A stretch of 64,000 nt of DNA from Brachybacterium sacelli (GCF_017876545.1 NZ_JAGIOD010000001.1:1426001-1490000), one strand, 5' to 3'; counted from the stretch's first letter, positions 9,167-18,376 are shown. Notes: generated from the sequence alone by a model not told the origin. A program made the numbers and translations.

Positions 9167-10308
9167 GGACGCTCCACCGGGGCGCCGATCGTGGACAGCA
9201 GCGCCGTCTCCACCGTGAGGCCGGGACCGAAGGCCATCGAGCACACTCGCTCCTCGGTCCCGGGGGTCGCCTCGCGCAGGATCTTCGCCAGCACGAACAT
9301 CACGGTCGCGCTGGACATGTTGCCGAAGTCGCGCAGTGTCTCCCGAGCAGGGAGCAGCTGTGCCTCGGTCAGCTCGAGCTTGTCCTCGACCTTGTCCAGG
9401 ATGCTGCGGCCGCCGGGATGGATCGCCCAGTGCTCGATGTCGCGATAGGGCATCTCGGCCAGCGCGGGGTCATGGGCGAGCAGCGGGACGAGCGCGCCGG
9501 TGATGTGCTCGTCGATGATGTGGGGGACGTAGGTGCCCAGCACCATCTCGAAGCCGTTGTCACCGATGTTCCAGGCCATGGCCTCCTCGCCGACGGGCGT
9601 CAGCACCGTCTCGAAGTGGTCCAGCCGCAGCAGCGGTGTGCTCGAGGGGAGGTCGCGTCCGGTGACGACTGCGGCGGCGGCACCGTCGGCGAACAGGGAG
9701 GAGCCGACGATGGTGTCGGGGTCGTTGGAGGTGCGCACGTGCAGGGTGCACAGCTCGACGGTGGCCACCAGCACCACGGCGTCGGGGTCGGCCCGGCAGA
9801 TGGTCTGGGCCTGGCGCAGGGCCGGCAGCGCGGCGTAGCAGCCCATGAACCCCAGGTGATAGCGCTGCACGGAGGCGTTCAGGCCGAGGGCGCGCACGAT
9901 CCGGTAGTCCGGTCCGGGGGCGAAGAACCCGGTGCAGGAGACGGTGATGACGTGGGTGACGTCCGCGGCCCCGAGCCCCTCGGCGTGCTCGAGCGCCTCC
10001 CCCGCGACCCGGGTGTACAGCTCGGTGGCCTCGCGGACGAAGACCTCGTTGCGGGCACCCGTGGTGGGGTTGAGGAAGCGTCCGGTCCCGGCCTCGAAGA
10101 ACACGGGATCGCCTTCGGCGGGCGGGCCGTCCCACTCGGTCAGGGCGCTGTAGCGCCGCTCGATCCCCGAGGAGTCGAACGACGTCGCGACCAGGCGCTT
10201 GCCGAGGCGGGTGAGGTCGTCCTGCGCGGCGAAGACGTCTCGGACCTCCGCCTGCGCGAGCTCGGTGGCGGGAACTGCGATGTCCAGGGACCGGAGGGTG
10301 ACCGTCAT
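9163..10308 (-). CDS. srsA: type III polyketide synthase, SrsA-like
   Basis: The 381-residue chalcone/stilbene synthase-fold enzyme has the full catalytic triad: Cys125 in VSCTGF, His297 in WAIHPGG and Asn330 in GNMSSAT. It condenses a fatty-acyl starter with malonyl-CoA. The downstream methyltransferase and flavin hydroxylase make alkylresorcinol-type phenolic lipids the likely product class, because the A-B-C gene order is that of the S. griseus srs operon. It is the first gene of a tightly overlapping three-gene operon. Starter length and cyclisation mode cannot be read from the sequence. Confidence 0.85.
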   Translation of the reverse strand: MTVTLRSLDIAVPATELAQAEVRDVFAAQDDLTRLGKRLVATSFDSSGIERRYSALTEWDGPPAEGDPVFFEAGTGRFLNPTTGARNEVFVREATELYTRVAGEALEHAEGLGAADVTHVITVSCTGFFAPGPDYRIVRALGLNASVQRYHLGFMGCYAALPALRQAQTICRADPDAVVLVATVELCTLHVRTSNDPDTIVGSSLFADGAAAAVVTGRDLPSSTPLLRLDHFETVLTPVGEEAMAWNIGDNGFEMVLGTYVPHIIDEHITGALVPLLAHDPALAEMPYRDIEHWAIHPGGRSILDKVEDKLELTEAQLLPARETLRDFGNMSSATVMFVLAKILREATPGTEERVCSMAFGPGLTVETALLSTIGAPVERP

Positions 10309-10386
10309 GCTTCATTGTCGGGACGGGCTCGGTGCCGGGGCAACCCCACGGACCTTGCGGTCGTGCCGGGCGCCTCCGGCCCGCGC

Positions 10387-11505
10387 TCACCCCGTGTAGT
10401 CGCCCTCCCGCGCGTTCAGGGCCGCGTAGTGGGCGAGCTTGTCCTCGTCGACCTCGACGCCGAGCCCGGGGCCGTCGGGCAGCTGCAGGTGGCCGGCGAC
10501 CAGCGGGAGCGGGTCGATGATGTCGTCGTCGTGGAGGTAGTACATCGAATCGATCGCACTGGAGAGCACCGGGGTACTGGCCACGATCGCGAGGTGGGCG
10601 GCGGTGGCGATGCCCAGCTCGCCGCCGCTGTGCAGGTTCATGCCCAGCCCGAACGCCTCGCAGTGCGCGGCGAGGTGCTTGGTGATCGCGATGCCGCCCC
10701 ACTTGTACACGTCCCCGTGGATCACCTGGACGGCCTTGAGCCGCACGGCCGGGGCCAGATCCTCCCAGCGCACCACGCACATGTTCGTGCACAGCGGGAT
10801 CCGCACCGCCTCGGCCACCCGCGCCATCTGCTCGAGCCCCTCGCAGGGGTCCTCGAGGTACTCCAGGTCGAGGTCCTCCAGCGCCCGCCCGGCCCGGATC
10901 GAGGCGGGTACGCTCCAGGCCGCGTTGGGATCCACGCGCAGCTCCACCTCGGGCAGCCGCTCGCGCAGCGCCCGCATGATGGCGACGTCGGAGCGGGCAT
11001 CGGTGCTGCCCTTGAGCTTGACCGCGGTGAAACCGTGCTCGGCGACCACCTGCTCGGCGGCGTCCGCGAGGGACCCCGGGTAGTCGCGCTCGTCGCCGTC
11101 GGACCGGGTGATCAGCGCCGTGAGCGGGATCTGCTCGCGCACCCGCCCGCCGAGCAGGTCGACCACGCCCATCCCCGCGGCCTTGCCCAGCAGGTCCCAG
11201 CAGGCCACGTCGATCGCGGCGAGAGCCGCGTACCCGAGGTAGCCGTGGAAGAAGGGCAGCATGCGATGGCGGGCGTGGAAGGCCTCGAGCGCGCGCGGAT
11301 CGGTGCCGATCACGTCGTCGGCCAGCTGACGAACCAGGCGCGCCACGGGGGCGCCCCACATGGTCTCGCCCCAGCCGACGAGGCCGTCGTCCGTGGTCAG
11401 GCGCACGATGGTGCGGGTCTCTCCGCGCTTGATCTCGAACGAGGAGGTGAATCCGGTGCGCATGGGCAGGTTCACCACGTGGACCTCGAGGTCGACGATC
11501 TTCAT
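10387..11505 (-). CDS. enolase-superfamily (mandelate racemase/glucarate dehydratase-like) enzyme
   Basis: The 372-residue protein abstracts a proton alpha to a carboxylate, probably to dehydrate or epimerise a sugar acid. It has the KxK base pair (Lys163, Lys165 in AVKLKGS), metal-ligand candidates Asp192 (VDPNAAW), Glu218 (YLEDP) and Asn241 (CTNM), and an Asp264/His292 pair (HGDVYKW, NLHSGGE) like the Asp-His dyad of glucarate dehydratase. Its start overlaps the creatininase stop (ATGA 11502-11505), so both are one transcription unit. The substrate is unknown; a dipeptide epimerase is less likely because the C-terminal motifs are glucarate-dehydratase-like. Confidence 0.75.
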   Translation of the reverse strand: MKIVDLEVHVVNLPMRTGFTSSFEIKRGETRTIVRLTTDDGLVGWGETMWGAPVARLVRQLADDVIGTDPRALEAFHARHRMLPFFHGYLGYAALAAIDVACWDLLGKAAGMGVVDLLGGRVREQIPLTALITRSDGDERDYPGSLADAAEQVVAEHGFTAVKLKGSTDARSDVAIMRALRERLPEVELRVDPNAAWSVPASIRAGRALEDLDLEYLEDPCEGLEQMARVAEAVRIPLCTNMCVVRWEDLAPAVRLKAVQVIHGDVYKWGGIAITKHLAAHCEAFGLGMNLHSGGELGIATAAHLAIVASTPVLSSAIDSMYYLHDDDIIDPLPLVAGHLQLPDGPGLGVEVDEDKLAHYAALNAREGDYTG

Positions 11506-12254
11506 GGGGTCTCTCTTTCGTCGGCGGGGTGGCCCCCGGAGGGCAGATCGGCGCGGAGCAGGGCGTCCACCGCCGCGTTCAGGGCGTCGGCCGCCGTGGC
11601 GAGGATGTCCTCGCCCCGCTCCGGATCGCCCTCGCCGGGGGGATCGGTGACCCCGCCGGTGCGCGGCCATTCACCGTGGCGCTCGAGGTGGAGGCCGGGC
11701 ACGAGCTCCTGGTCGAACAGCGGCAGCTCGCGGGGGCCGACGCCACCGGCGGCGACGAGCTCGGGATGGGCGGCGCTCATCGCGTCGGTCTCGAAGCGGC
11801 CCGCGTGGCCGGGGGTGCCCCGGGAGGTGCGGCCGAGCTGCCAGTAGCTACAGCTGCCGGCGAGGATCGGGTGTTTGAGGGCGGCGAGCTTGACCGCCTG
11901 GCTCATCATCTCGATGTTCCCGCCGTGCCCGTTGACCACGAGCACCCGCCGGAAACCGGCCGCCACGAGGGAGTCGAGCAAGGCCGAGAGCACGTCGAGC
12001 AGGGTCTGCGGCGGAAGGCTGAGGGCGACGGCGAACTGGTGGTGGCCGCTGAAGCCGTAGGGCAGCGTCGGGCAGAGCGCGACGTCCTCCCGCTCCTGCA
12101 GGGCGCGCTCGCAGGCGGCCTCCACCAGCAGGGAGTCGGTCCCCAGCGGCAGGTGCTCCCCGTGCTGTTCGAGGGACCCGATCGGCAGCACCGCCACCGC
12201 GTGCGGGGCGAGCGCGGCGACGTCCTGCCGTCTCAGTGTGGCCAGGTGGGTCAT
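11502..12254 (-). CDS. creatininase-family metal-dependent amidohydrolase
   Basis: The 250-residue protein has the family signatures: EQHGEHLPLGTD (residues 29-40), VNGHGGN (His110) and GHAGRFETD (His150, Glu155), which supply the dinuclear metal ligands of creatininases. Members hydrolyse cyclic amides, formamides or peptide-like bonds; substrates vary widely. It is the first gene of a two-gene unit with the enolase-superfamily enzyme and is divergent from the ROK gene across 49 bases, which must hold both promoters. A role in degrading whatever the peptide-type importer at 13383-18376 brings in is plausible but inferred. Confidence 0.8.
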   Translation of the reverse strand: MTHLATLRRQDVAALAPHAVAVLPIGSLEQHGEHLPLGTDSLLVEAACERALQEREDVALCPTLPYGFSGHHQFAVALSLPPQTLLDVLSALLDSLVAAGFRRVLVVNGHGGNIEMMSQAVKLAALKHPILAGSCSYWQLGRTSRGTPGHAGRFETDAMSAAHPELVAAGGVGPRELPLFDQELVPGLHLERHGEWPRTGGVTDPPGEGDPERGEDILATAADALNAAVDALLRADLPSGGHPADERETP

Positions 12255-12303
12255 GGGTGAGCTCCTTCGTCAGAGCGTCGGGCGGCACCATTACTGTGGC
12301 CGC

Positions 12304-13254
12304 ATGTCCGGTCGTGTCCTGTCCTTCGAGCCGCCTGCCTCACGGGAGGGCTCCTTCCTCGCGCTCGAGCTGCTGCCGGGCCGGGTGCACGGCGCGCTCA
12401 TCGACCCGTCGGGGCGGTTCCGGGCCCGGCGCGAGCTCACCTTCGACCCCTCCGGCTCCCGCGAGGAGATCATGGCCGGTCTGGACCGGGTGGCGACCGG
12501 GCTCGCCCGGAGCAGTCGACTGGGCGGCTGCGTCCTCTCCGCCGGCGGTGTGCTGGACACCGCCCGCGGCCGCATGGTGCAGGTCGTGGACATGCCGGCG
12601 CTGGAGGGATGCGCCGTCGCCGATCACCTCAGCGCCCTGGTGGACGCGCCGGCGCTGCTCGAGCACCGTGCCCGCCTGCAGGTCCACGGCGACCACTACT
12701 TCGGGGCCGGGCAGGGAGAGGAGACCTTCGCCTCCGTCGCGACCGGCGGCACGCTCGGGGTGGGGATCCTCTACCAGGGCATGATCCTCGCGCCCGACGG
12801 GGGCCGCAGCGGTGCGCACATGACCGTCGCCAGCCGCCAGCTCGAGTGCAGCTGCGGCAAATACGGCTGCTGGCGCACGATCGCGACCACCGCCTGGCTG
12901 CGTCAACAGGGCCGCGAGCTGGGCATGATCGAGAACGATCTGGCTTCCTGGGAGCGCCGAGCGGTCGAGGACCCGCGGGCCGCGGCGGTGGTCGGGGAGT
13001 ACGCCGAGAACCTCGCCCTCGGACTCGCGAACATCCAGCAGCTCTGCATGCCGGGGCTGTTCATCCTGCACGGGGAGGCGGCGCGGGCGAGCGCCGGGTT
13101 CCGCGAGCGGATCCTCGCGACGCTGCGGGACCTCTCCCGCACCGGCGGCGAGACCGAGCCACGCCTGGCCACCACGACGATCGTCGGGGACGACGCGACG
13201 CTGCTGGGCGGGGTGGCGCTGCTGCTGCAGCGCGGGGTGCCCTCCCGCCGCTGA
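12304..13254 (+). CDS. ROK-family protein without an HTH
   Basis: The 316-residue protein has the actin-like ATPase/sugar-kinase fold of ROK proteins and lacks the N-terminal winged helix of ROK repressors. The zinc site is present as CSCGKYGCW, with a conserved His in SGAHMTV. The usual ExGH signature is altered (Ala in place of Glu), and the segment normally carrying the catalytic Asp reads HGDHYFGAGQG. It may be a divergent sugar or amino-sugar kinase, or a sensor. It is transcribed away from the creatininase/dehydratase pair. ATG 12304 was chosen because homology begins there; an upstream in-frame ATG at 12238 lies in the opposite gene. Confidence 0.65.
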   Translation: MSGRVLSFEPPASREGSFLALELLPGRVHGALIDPSGRFRARRELTFDPSGSREEIMAGLDRVATGLARSSRLGGCVLSAGGVLDTARGRMVQVVDMPALEGCAVADHLSALVDAPALLEHRARLQVHGDHYFGAGQGEETFASVATGGTLGVGILYQGMILAPDGGRSGAHMTVASRQLECSCGKYGCWRTIATTAWLRQQGRELGMIENDLASWERRAVEDPRAAAVVGEYAENLALGLANIQQLCMPGLFILHGEAARASAGFRERILATLRDLSRTGGETEPRLATTTIVGDDATLLGGVALLLQRGVPSRR

Positions 13255-13260
13255 CCGCGC

Positions 13261-13345
13261 GGCGGCGACGCGCCGCCCCGCCGTCGACCGCCCCGCCGCA
13301 TCGCGCCACTCCGCCGCTTCGTGTCGCTCGGCCGCGTCGCGTCCC
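13261..13345. repeat. degenerate 16-18 bp tandem repeat
   Basis: The gap between the ROK gene and the ABC operon contains about four imperfect copies of a unit ending CCGCCGCNTCG (for example CCGCCGCATCG, CCGCCGCTTCG, GGCCGCGTCG). It is low-complexity and has no gene. Confidence 0.5.
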
Positions 13346-13382
13346 CGGGCGGGGCAAAGGGGCGCCCCGGTGAGCACGCGGA

Positions 13383-14219
13383 TCACGAGGTCGCTCCGGC
13401 GCTCGCGTGGGCGGGATTCGCCCGGCGGGGATCGGGATGGGCGATGGAGTCCAGCAGACGCCGGGTCACCGCCGAGGACGGGGCGGAGAGCACCTCGCGG
13501 CACGGGCCGGCCTCCTCGATCCGCCCGTCGGCCATCACCGCGATCCGATCGGCGATCCCGGAGACCACCGCGAGGTCGTGGCTGACGAACAGATACGCCA
13601 CCCCGGTGCGCTGCTGGATCTCGCGCAGCAGGTCCAGGATCGTCGCCTGCACCGAGACGTCCAGGGCGCTGGTCGGCTCGTCGAGCACGAGCAGGCGCGG
13701 CTCGAGCGCGAGGGCGCGGGCGATCGCGATCCGCTGGCGCTGCCCGCCCGAGCATTCGTGCGGGAAGCGAGCGGCCAGATCCGGGTCGAGGTCCACCGCC
13801 TCCAGCAGCCGCGCCACCTCGGCGCGGATCCCGCTCGCACCGAGCGCGGCGCGGCGGTGCGTCACCAGCGGCTCGGCGATCACGTCGCGGATCCGCAGGC
13901 GCGGGTTCATGCTCGCGTAGGGGTCCTGGAAGACCATCTGGAGGGTGTGCGCGCGCTGCGCGGAGGCCCGCCGACGGTCGCCGGCGAGATCCTCGCCCAG
14001 CGTGAGCACCTGCCCGGCGGTGGCGCCGGTGAGGCCGACGACGATGCGGGCGAGGGTGGTCTTGCCGGAGCCGGACTCGCCGACCAGGGCGAGGGTCTCT
14101 CCGGCGCGGATGTCGAGGTCGATGTCCGTCAGCACCGTCGTCTCGCGGTGGCGCCGCCGGTAGGTCTTGGCGACACCGCGGACGCTGATCACCGGGGTGT
14201 CGTGGCTGCTCTCGCTCAT
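13383..14219 (-). CDS. peptide-type ABC importer ATPase (DppF/OppF-like)
   Basis: The 278-residue cytoplasmic ATPase has Walker A GESGSGKTT near residues 46-54, signature SGGQRQRIAIARAL and Walker B LLVLDEPTSALD. It is the last gene of a five-gene importer whose members overlap by four bases each: receptor, two permeases, two ATPases. It powers uptake together with the partner ATPase at 14216-15028. The ligand could be peptides, opines, glycosides or nickel chelates. The nearby creatininase-family hydrolase suggests an amide-containing ligand, which is inference only. Confidence 0.85.
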   Translation of the reverse strand: MSESSHDTPVISVRGVAKTYRRRHRETTVLTDIDLDIRAGETLALVGESGSGKTTLARIVVGLTGATAGQVLTLGEDLAGDRRRASAQRAHTLQMVFQDPYASMNPRLRIRDVIAEPLVTHRRAALGASGIRAEVARLLEAVDLDPDLAARFPHECSGGQRQRIAIARALALEPRLLVLDEPTSALDVSVQATILDLLREIQQRTGVAYLFVSHDLAVVSGIADRIAVMADGRIEEAGPCREVLSAPSSAVTRRLLDSIAHPDPRRANPAHASAGATS

Positions 14220-15028
14220 GCGGGCTCTCCGATCTCCAGGCGGGGTGTGGCCGCGAGCAGGCTGCGGGTGTACTCGGCCTGCGGGTCCTCGAACACCTGC
14301 AGCACGTCACCCTGCTCGGCGAGGAGGCCGCCGTGCATGACGGCCACGTGATCGGCGACGGAGGCGACCACGCCGAGGTCGTGGGTGATCAGGAGGATCC
14401 CCATGCCGGTCTCGCGCTGGAGGGTGCGCAGCAGGTCGAGGATCTCCGCCTGGGTGGTCACGTCCAGGGCGGTGGTGGGCTCGTCGGCGATCAGCAGACG
14501 GGGCCGGCTCATGAGGGCCATGGCGAGCATGACCCGCTGGCGCAGGCCGCCGGAGAGCTGATGCGGGTACTGGGCGGCGCGCTGGTCCGGCTGCGGGACA
14601 CGGGCCTGCTCGAGCGCCTCGAGCATGCGCCGGCGCCGCTCGGTGCGGGTGCCGGTGCGGTGGATGGCCAGCACCTCCATCAGCTGGCTGCCGACGGTCC
14701 GCAGCGGGTTGAGCGTGGCCATCGGGTCCTGGAACACCATCGAGATGTCACGGCCGCGCACCGCCCGCAGCCGCCGCGGATCCAGGCTCAACAGGTCGGT
14801 GCCGTCGAAGGCGACCCGGCCCCGCGGATAGGTCGCGGGCGGTTCCGGGTTCAGTCGCAGCACGGACAGGGCCGTGCTCGACTTGCCGGAGCCGGATTCA
14901 CCGACCAGGGCGAGGGTGCGGCCCGCCTCGAGGGCGAGATCGATGCCGCGCACGGCGGGCACCTCGGAGCGGTGCGAGGAGAAGGAGATGTGCAGGTCGG
15001 AGATCTCGAGCAGCGGAGTCGGGGTCAT
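14216..15028 (-). CDS. peptide-type ABC importer ATPase (DppD/OppD-like)
   Basis: The 270-residue ATPase has Walker [10 protein letters not shown], signature [14 protein letters not shown] and Walker [14 protein letters not shown]. It pairs with the OppF-like subunit downstream. The start at 15028 is fixed by an ATGA overlap with the upstream permease; the open frame to 15133 only reads antisense of that gene. It lacks the long C-terminal extension of many OppD proteins and ends soon after the conserved segment [11 protein letters not shown]. Confidence 0.85.
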   Translation of the reverse strand: MTPTPLLEISDLHISFSSHRSEVPAVRGIDLALEAGRTLALVGESGSGKSSTALSVLRLNPEPPATYPRGRVAFDGTDLLSLDPRRLRAVRGRDISMVFQDPMATLNPLRTVGSQLMEVLAIHRTGTRTERRRRMLEALEQARVPQPDQRAAQYPHQLSGGLRQRVMLAMALMSRPRLLIADEPTTALDVTTQAEILDLLRTLQRETGMGILLITHDLGVVASVADHVAVMHGGLLAEQGDVLQVFEDPQAEYTRSLLAATPRLEIGEPA

Positions 15029-15906
15029 GAGGTGTACGTCCTCGGGTCCCACCGGTCGCGCACGGCGTCCCCGGCGATGTTGATGGACAGCACGGTCAGC
15101 AGTAGGGCGGTGCCGGGCATGACGGCGAGCCACCAGGCGGTGCCCATGTACAGCTGACCGTCGGCCAGCATGGAGCCCCAGGTGGGGATCGAGGCGGGGA
15201 TCCCCAGGCCGAGGAAGCTCAGGGCGGCCTCGGCGAGGATCACGGTGCCGACCTGGAGGGTCAGGATGGTCGCCAGCGGACCGACGACATTGGGCAGCAT
15301 GTGCCGCAGCATGATCCGGTGCCCAGGCACCCCCATCACCTGGGCGGCCTGGACGAACTCCCGGGTGCGCAGGGAGATCACCTCGGCGCGCAGCACGCGG
15401 GCATAGGACACCCAGCCGGTGATGCCGAGCACGACGATCACGGTGACCAGGCCCGGCCCCACGAAGCCGATCACGGCCAGCGCCAGCAGCAGGGTGGGGA
15501 AGGCGAGCTGCACGTCGGTCAGCCGCATCAGCAGCCGGTCGATCCCCCCGCCCACGTAGCCGGAGACGATGCCGATGACCGAGCCGATCACGCCCGACAG
15601 CACCGCCGCGGTGAGGCCGACGAGCACGGAGACGCGGCTGCCGGCGACGAGGCGGGCCAGCACGTCCCGGCCCAGCTGGTCGGTGCCAAGCAGATGCCCG
15701 TCGGTGCCGGGCGGGGCCAGACGCTGCAGCAGGTTCTGGGCGCCGGGGTCCGTCACCACCAGCGGCCCGAGCAGGGCGGCGAGCACGACGAGGCCGAGGA
15801 ACCCGGTGGAAGCCAGCAGCGGCAGGTCGAGACGGCGCCGGAGGCTGCGGGCCGACGGGGACCGCGCACCGGTGGGGGAGAGGTCCGGAAGGGCGGTGGC
15901 GTTCAT
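15025..15906 (-). CDS. peptide-type ABC importer permease (DppC-like)
   Basis: The 293-residue membrane subunit has the DppC layout: a cytoplasmic N-terminus, a first helix near residues 32-53, a LLGTDQLGRDVLAR segment, then five helices. An EAA-type loop (EFVQAAQVMGVPGHRIMLRHMLPN) precedes the last helices and contacts the ATPases. It overlaps both neighbours by four bases. Confidence 0.85.
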   Translation of the reverse strand: MNATALPDLSPTGARSPSARSLRRRLDLPLLASTGFLGLVVLAALLGPLVVTDPGAQNLLQRLAPPGTDGHLLGTDQLGRDVLARLVAGSRVSVLVGLTAAVLSGVIGSVIGIVSGYVGGGIDRLLMRLTDVQLAFPTLLLALAVIGFVGPGLVTVIVVLGITGWVSYARVLRAEVISLRTREFVQAAQVMGVPGHRIMLRHMLPNVVGPLATILTLQVGTVILAEAALSFLGLGIPASIPTWGSMLADGQLYMGTAWWLAVMPGTALLLTVLSINIAGDAVRDRWDPRTYTS

Positions 15907-16844
15907 GCCTCGCTCCTCACTCGCGGGTCGATGACCGCGTAGGAGAGGTCCACCAGCAGGTTCACCACGACGAAGGTGACGGCGAAGAGCACGACGGTGC
16001 CCTGGACCAGCGGGAAGTCGCGAAAGCTGATGGCGTCGATGGTGAGCCGGCCAATGCCGGGCCAGTTGAAGATCTGCTCGGTGAGGATCGCTCCGCCCAG
16101 CAGGGCACCGAGCTCGAGGCCGAGCACGGTGATCACGGGCAGGGAGGCGTTGCGCAGACCGTGGCCGAGGAGGACCCGCAGCTCCCCGGCCCCTTTCGCC
16201 CGGGCGGTGCGCACGTGGTCCTGCCCCATCACCTCCACGAGGGAGGAGCGCAGCAGTCGCGCCACCACCGCCACCGAGAAGATCGCGAGGGTCACGGCGG
16301 GCAGCACCAGGTGGGCGAGGGTGCCGTAGCCGGCGGCCGGCAGCACCTGCAGCTGCACCCCGAACAGCAGCACCAGCAGGATCCCGACCCAGAAGGCGGG
16401 GGTCGACTGGCCCACCAGCACCGCGCCCATCACCAGGCGGTCCACGGCGCTGCCTCGGCGCAGGGCGGCGACCGAGCCGGCGAGGAACGCCGCGACCACG
16501 GTGATCAGCAGGGCGGACAGCGCCAGCAGGCCGGTGGCGGGCAGTCGTTCGAGGATGAGGCTGGTGACCGGTTCCTTGTACAGCAGGGACTCGCCGAGGT
16601 CGAGGCGCAGCAGCCCGCCGAGGTAGTCGAGGTACTGGATGATCAGCGGCCGGTCCAGGCCGAGGGTGGCCTGCATCTGGGCGATCTGCGTGGCGTCGGC
16701 GTCCTCCGGCAGCAGCAGGGCGACGGGGTCCCCGGAGGCGCGGGAGAGCACGAACACGATGGTGACGGCGGCCCAGAGGACGCCGAGGGAGGACAGCAGG
16801 CGCACGCCGGCGGTGCGCAGGAGGCGGCGGCGCGAAGGGCTCAT
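15903..16844 (-). CDS. peptide-type ABC importer permease (DppB-like)
   Basis: The 313-residue membrane subunit has the DppB pattern: helix 1 near residues 15-32, a GDPVALLLPEDA segment, a periplasmic LDRPLIIQYLDYL stretch, five further helices and the EAA loop around DHVRTARAKGA. The start at 16844 is set by ATGA overlap with the receptor stop; the longer frame to 16964 is antisense to the receptor gene. Confidence 0.85.
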   Translation of the reverse strand: MSPSRRRLLRTAGVRLLSSLGVLWAAVTIVFVLSRASGDPVALLLPEDADATQIAQMQATLGLDRPLIIQYLDYLGGLLRLDLGESLLYKEPVTSLILERLPATGLLALSALLITVVAAFLAGSVAALRRGSAVDRLVMGAVLVGQSTPAFWVGILLVLLFGVQLQVLPAAGYGTLAHLVLPAVTLAIFSVAVVARLLRSSLVEVMGQDHVRTARAKGAGELRVLLGHGLRNASLPVITVLGLELGALLGGAILTEQIFNWPGIGRLTIDAISFRDFPLVQGTVVLFAVTFVVVNLLVDLSYAVIDPRVRSEA

Positions 16845-18376
16845 CGTGCGGTCTCCATCGCCAGGGTGCCGTTGACGTTGGGTTCCCACTGGATCTCGCC
16901 GTTGGTCGCGAAGTCGAGATCGGCCTGGTAGAGGAAGAGGAAGGGGGCCTCCTCGTGCAGCCACTGCTGCATCTCGTGCAGCGCCTCGAGCCGGACGTCG
17001 GGGTCGATGGACTGCTCGATCGTGTCCATCATCGCGTCGGCCCGTTCCGAGCGGATGCGGCTGCGCTTGCGGTCGGAGCGGACGTAGGACTGCAGGGTCG
17101 CGCCGCCGTCGAGGGTCCAGCCGGTGCTGCCGGTGAGGTACATCGAGCCCAGCGACGAGGGGTCCTCGGCGCTGAGCCTCTCGGCGAAGGTGCCGGGCTC
17201 GAGCAGTTCGAGGTCGAGCTGCACGCCGATCTCGCCGAGCATGCCGGCGAGGGCCTCGCAGACCAGCTGGTCCTCGTTGGAGGAGGTGAAGCGCAGCGTG
17301 AAGCCGTCGGCGTGACCGGCTTCCGCGAGGAGCTGCCGGGCCTCTCCCGGGTCGCGTGCGAAGGCGGGGACATCGGGGTCGTGGCCGAAGGCCTCCTGGG
17401 GGACGATCGTCGCGGCCTCGCGACCGGAGTCGTTCAGGACGGCCTCGATGAGCAGGGGGACGTCGACGGCGTGGTTGAGGGCGCGACGCACGCGCACGTC
17501 GCGGAGGATCTCGTGCTGGGTGTCGAGGACGACGAAGTACATGCGGATGCCGGGGTACTTCGCGAGCTCGACGTCCTTGTACCCCTCGAGCTGGAGGGCG
17601 GCCTCCGGGTCGAGGGCGGAGACCATGTCGATCACGTCCGACTGGATGCCGGCGAGCGCCGAGGCGGGATTGGGCATGGCGGTGAAGTGGAGCTCGTCGA
17701 AGGCGGGGCGACCGTTCCAGTGCTCCTCGTTCGCCTCCAGCCGCAGCAGCTGCGCCTTGCGCCAGGAGACGAAGCGGAACGGCCCGGTGCCGACGGGCTG
17801 TGCGGCGAACCGCTCGGCGCCGACCTCCGCGAAGTGCCGGGGAGGGAGCATGGCCCCGCCGAAGAGGGAGACCTTCTCGGGAATGACGGGATCGGGGTCG
17901 GCCATGACGAGGTCGACGGTGTGGTCATCGATGATCTCGACGTGGTCGACGGCGCGCAGCTCCACGATGGTCGAGGCGGTCTCGGGGTCGATCAGGCGCT
18001 CGATCGAGAACTTCACCGAGCGGGCGTCGAAGACCTCGCCGTTGTGGAAGACGACGTCCTCGCGCAGCCGGAAGCGCCAGCGGTGCTCGTCGATCGCCTC
18101 CCAGCCGCTCGCCAGGCGCGGCACCAGCTCGCCCTCCGCATCGCGCTCGGTGAGCATGTCGAAGATGTTGATGAGGACGTTCATCCCGTCCAGGCCGCTC
18201 TCGAGATGCGGGTCGAGCCCGGTCGGCTCGCTCTTCTGGGCGATCCGCAGGGCACGGGCGCCGGTGGCGTCGGCCTCGCTGCCGCAGCCGGCGGTCAGCC
18301 CCACGGCGCCGAGGGCGGAGCCGTAGACGCCCAGGCGCAGCGCCTCGCGGCGGGTGGGGATGTGCGGAGGGGTCAT
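16841..18376 (-). CDS. family 5 solute-binding lipoprotein of peptide-type ABC importer
   Basis: The 511-residue protein is the extracellular receptor. Its signal has a twin-arginine start (TRREALRLG) and a lipobox ending LTAGC, indicating Tat export and lipid anchoring. The SBP_bac_5 core is evident in DPHLESG, VVFHNGE, VGTGPF and DVRVRRALNHAVD. ATG 18376 was chosen because the signal peptide begins there; the open frame to 18604 is antisense of the regulator. It is the first gene of a five-gene operon and is divergent from an IclR-type regulator. Confidence 0.85.
   Translation of the reverse strand: MTPPHIPTRREALRLGVYGSALGAVGLTAGCGSEADATGARALRIAQKSEPTGLDPHLESGLDGMNVLINIFDMLTERDAEGELVPRLASGWEAIDEHRWRFRLREDVVFHNGEVFDARSVKFSIERLIDPETASTIVELRAVDHVEIIDDHTVDLVMADPDPVIPEKVSLFGGAMLPPRHFAEVGAERFAAQPVGTGPFRFVSWRKAQLLRLEANEEHWNGRPAFDELHFTAMPNPASALAGIQSDVIDMVSALDPEAALQLEGYKDVELAKYPGIRMYFVVLDTQHEILRDVRVRRALNHAVDVPLLIEAVLNDSGREAATIVPQEAFGHDPDVPAFARDPGEARQLLAEAGHADGFTLRFTSSNEDQLVCEALAGMLGEIGVQLDLELLEPGTFAERLSAEDPSSLGSMYLTGSTGWTLDGGATLQSYVRSDRKRSRIRSERADAMMDTIEQSIDPDVRLEALHEMQQWLHEEAPFLFLYQADLDFATNGEIQWEPNVNGTLAMETAR

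Noticed and set aside
10387..11505. Dipeptide epimerase (muropeptide recycling) for the enolase-superfamily enzyme
   Set aside because: The KxK motif is shared, but the C-terminal Asp264/His292 arrangement and the CTNM and HSGG motifs fit the glucarate-dehydratase-like branch better.
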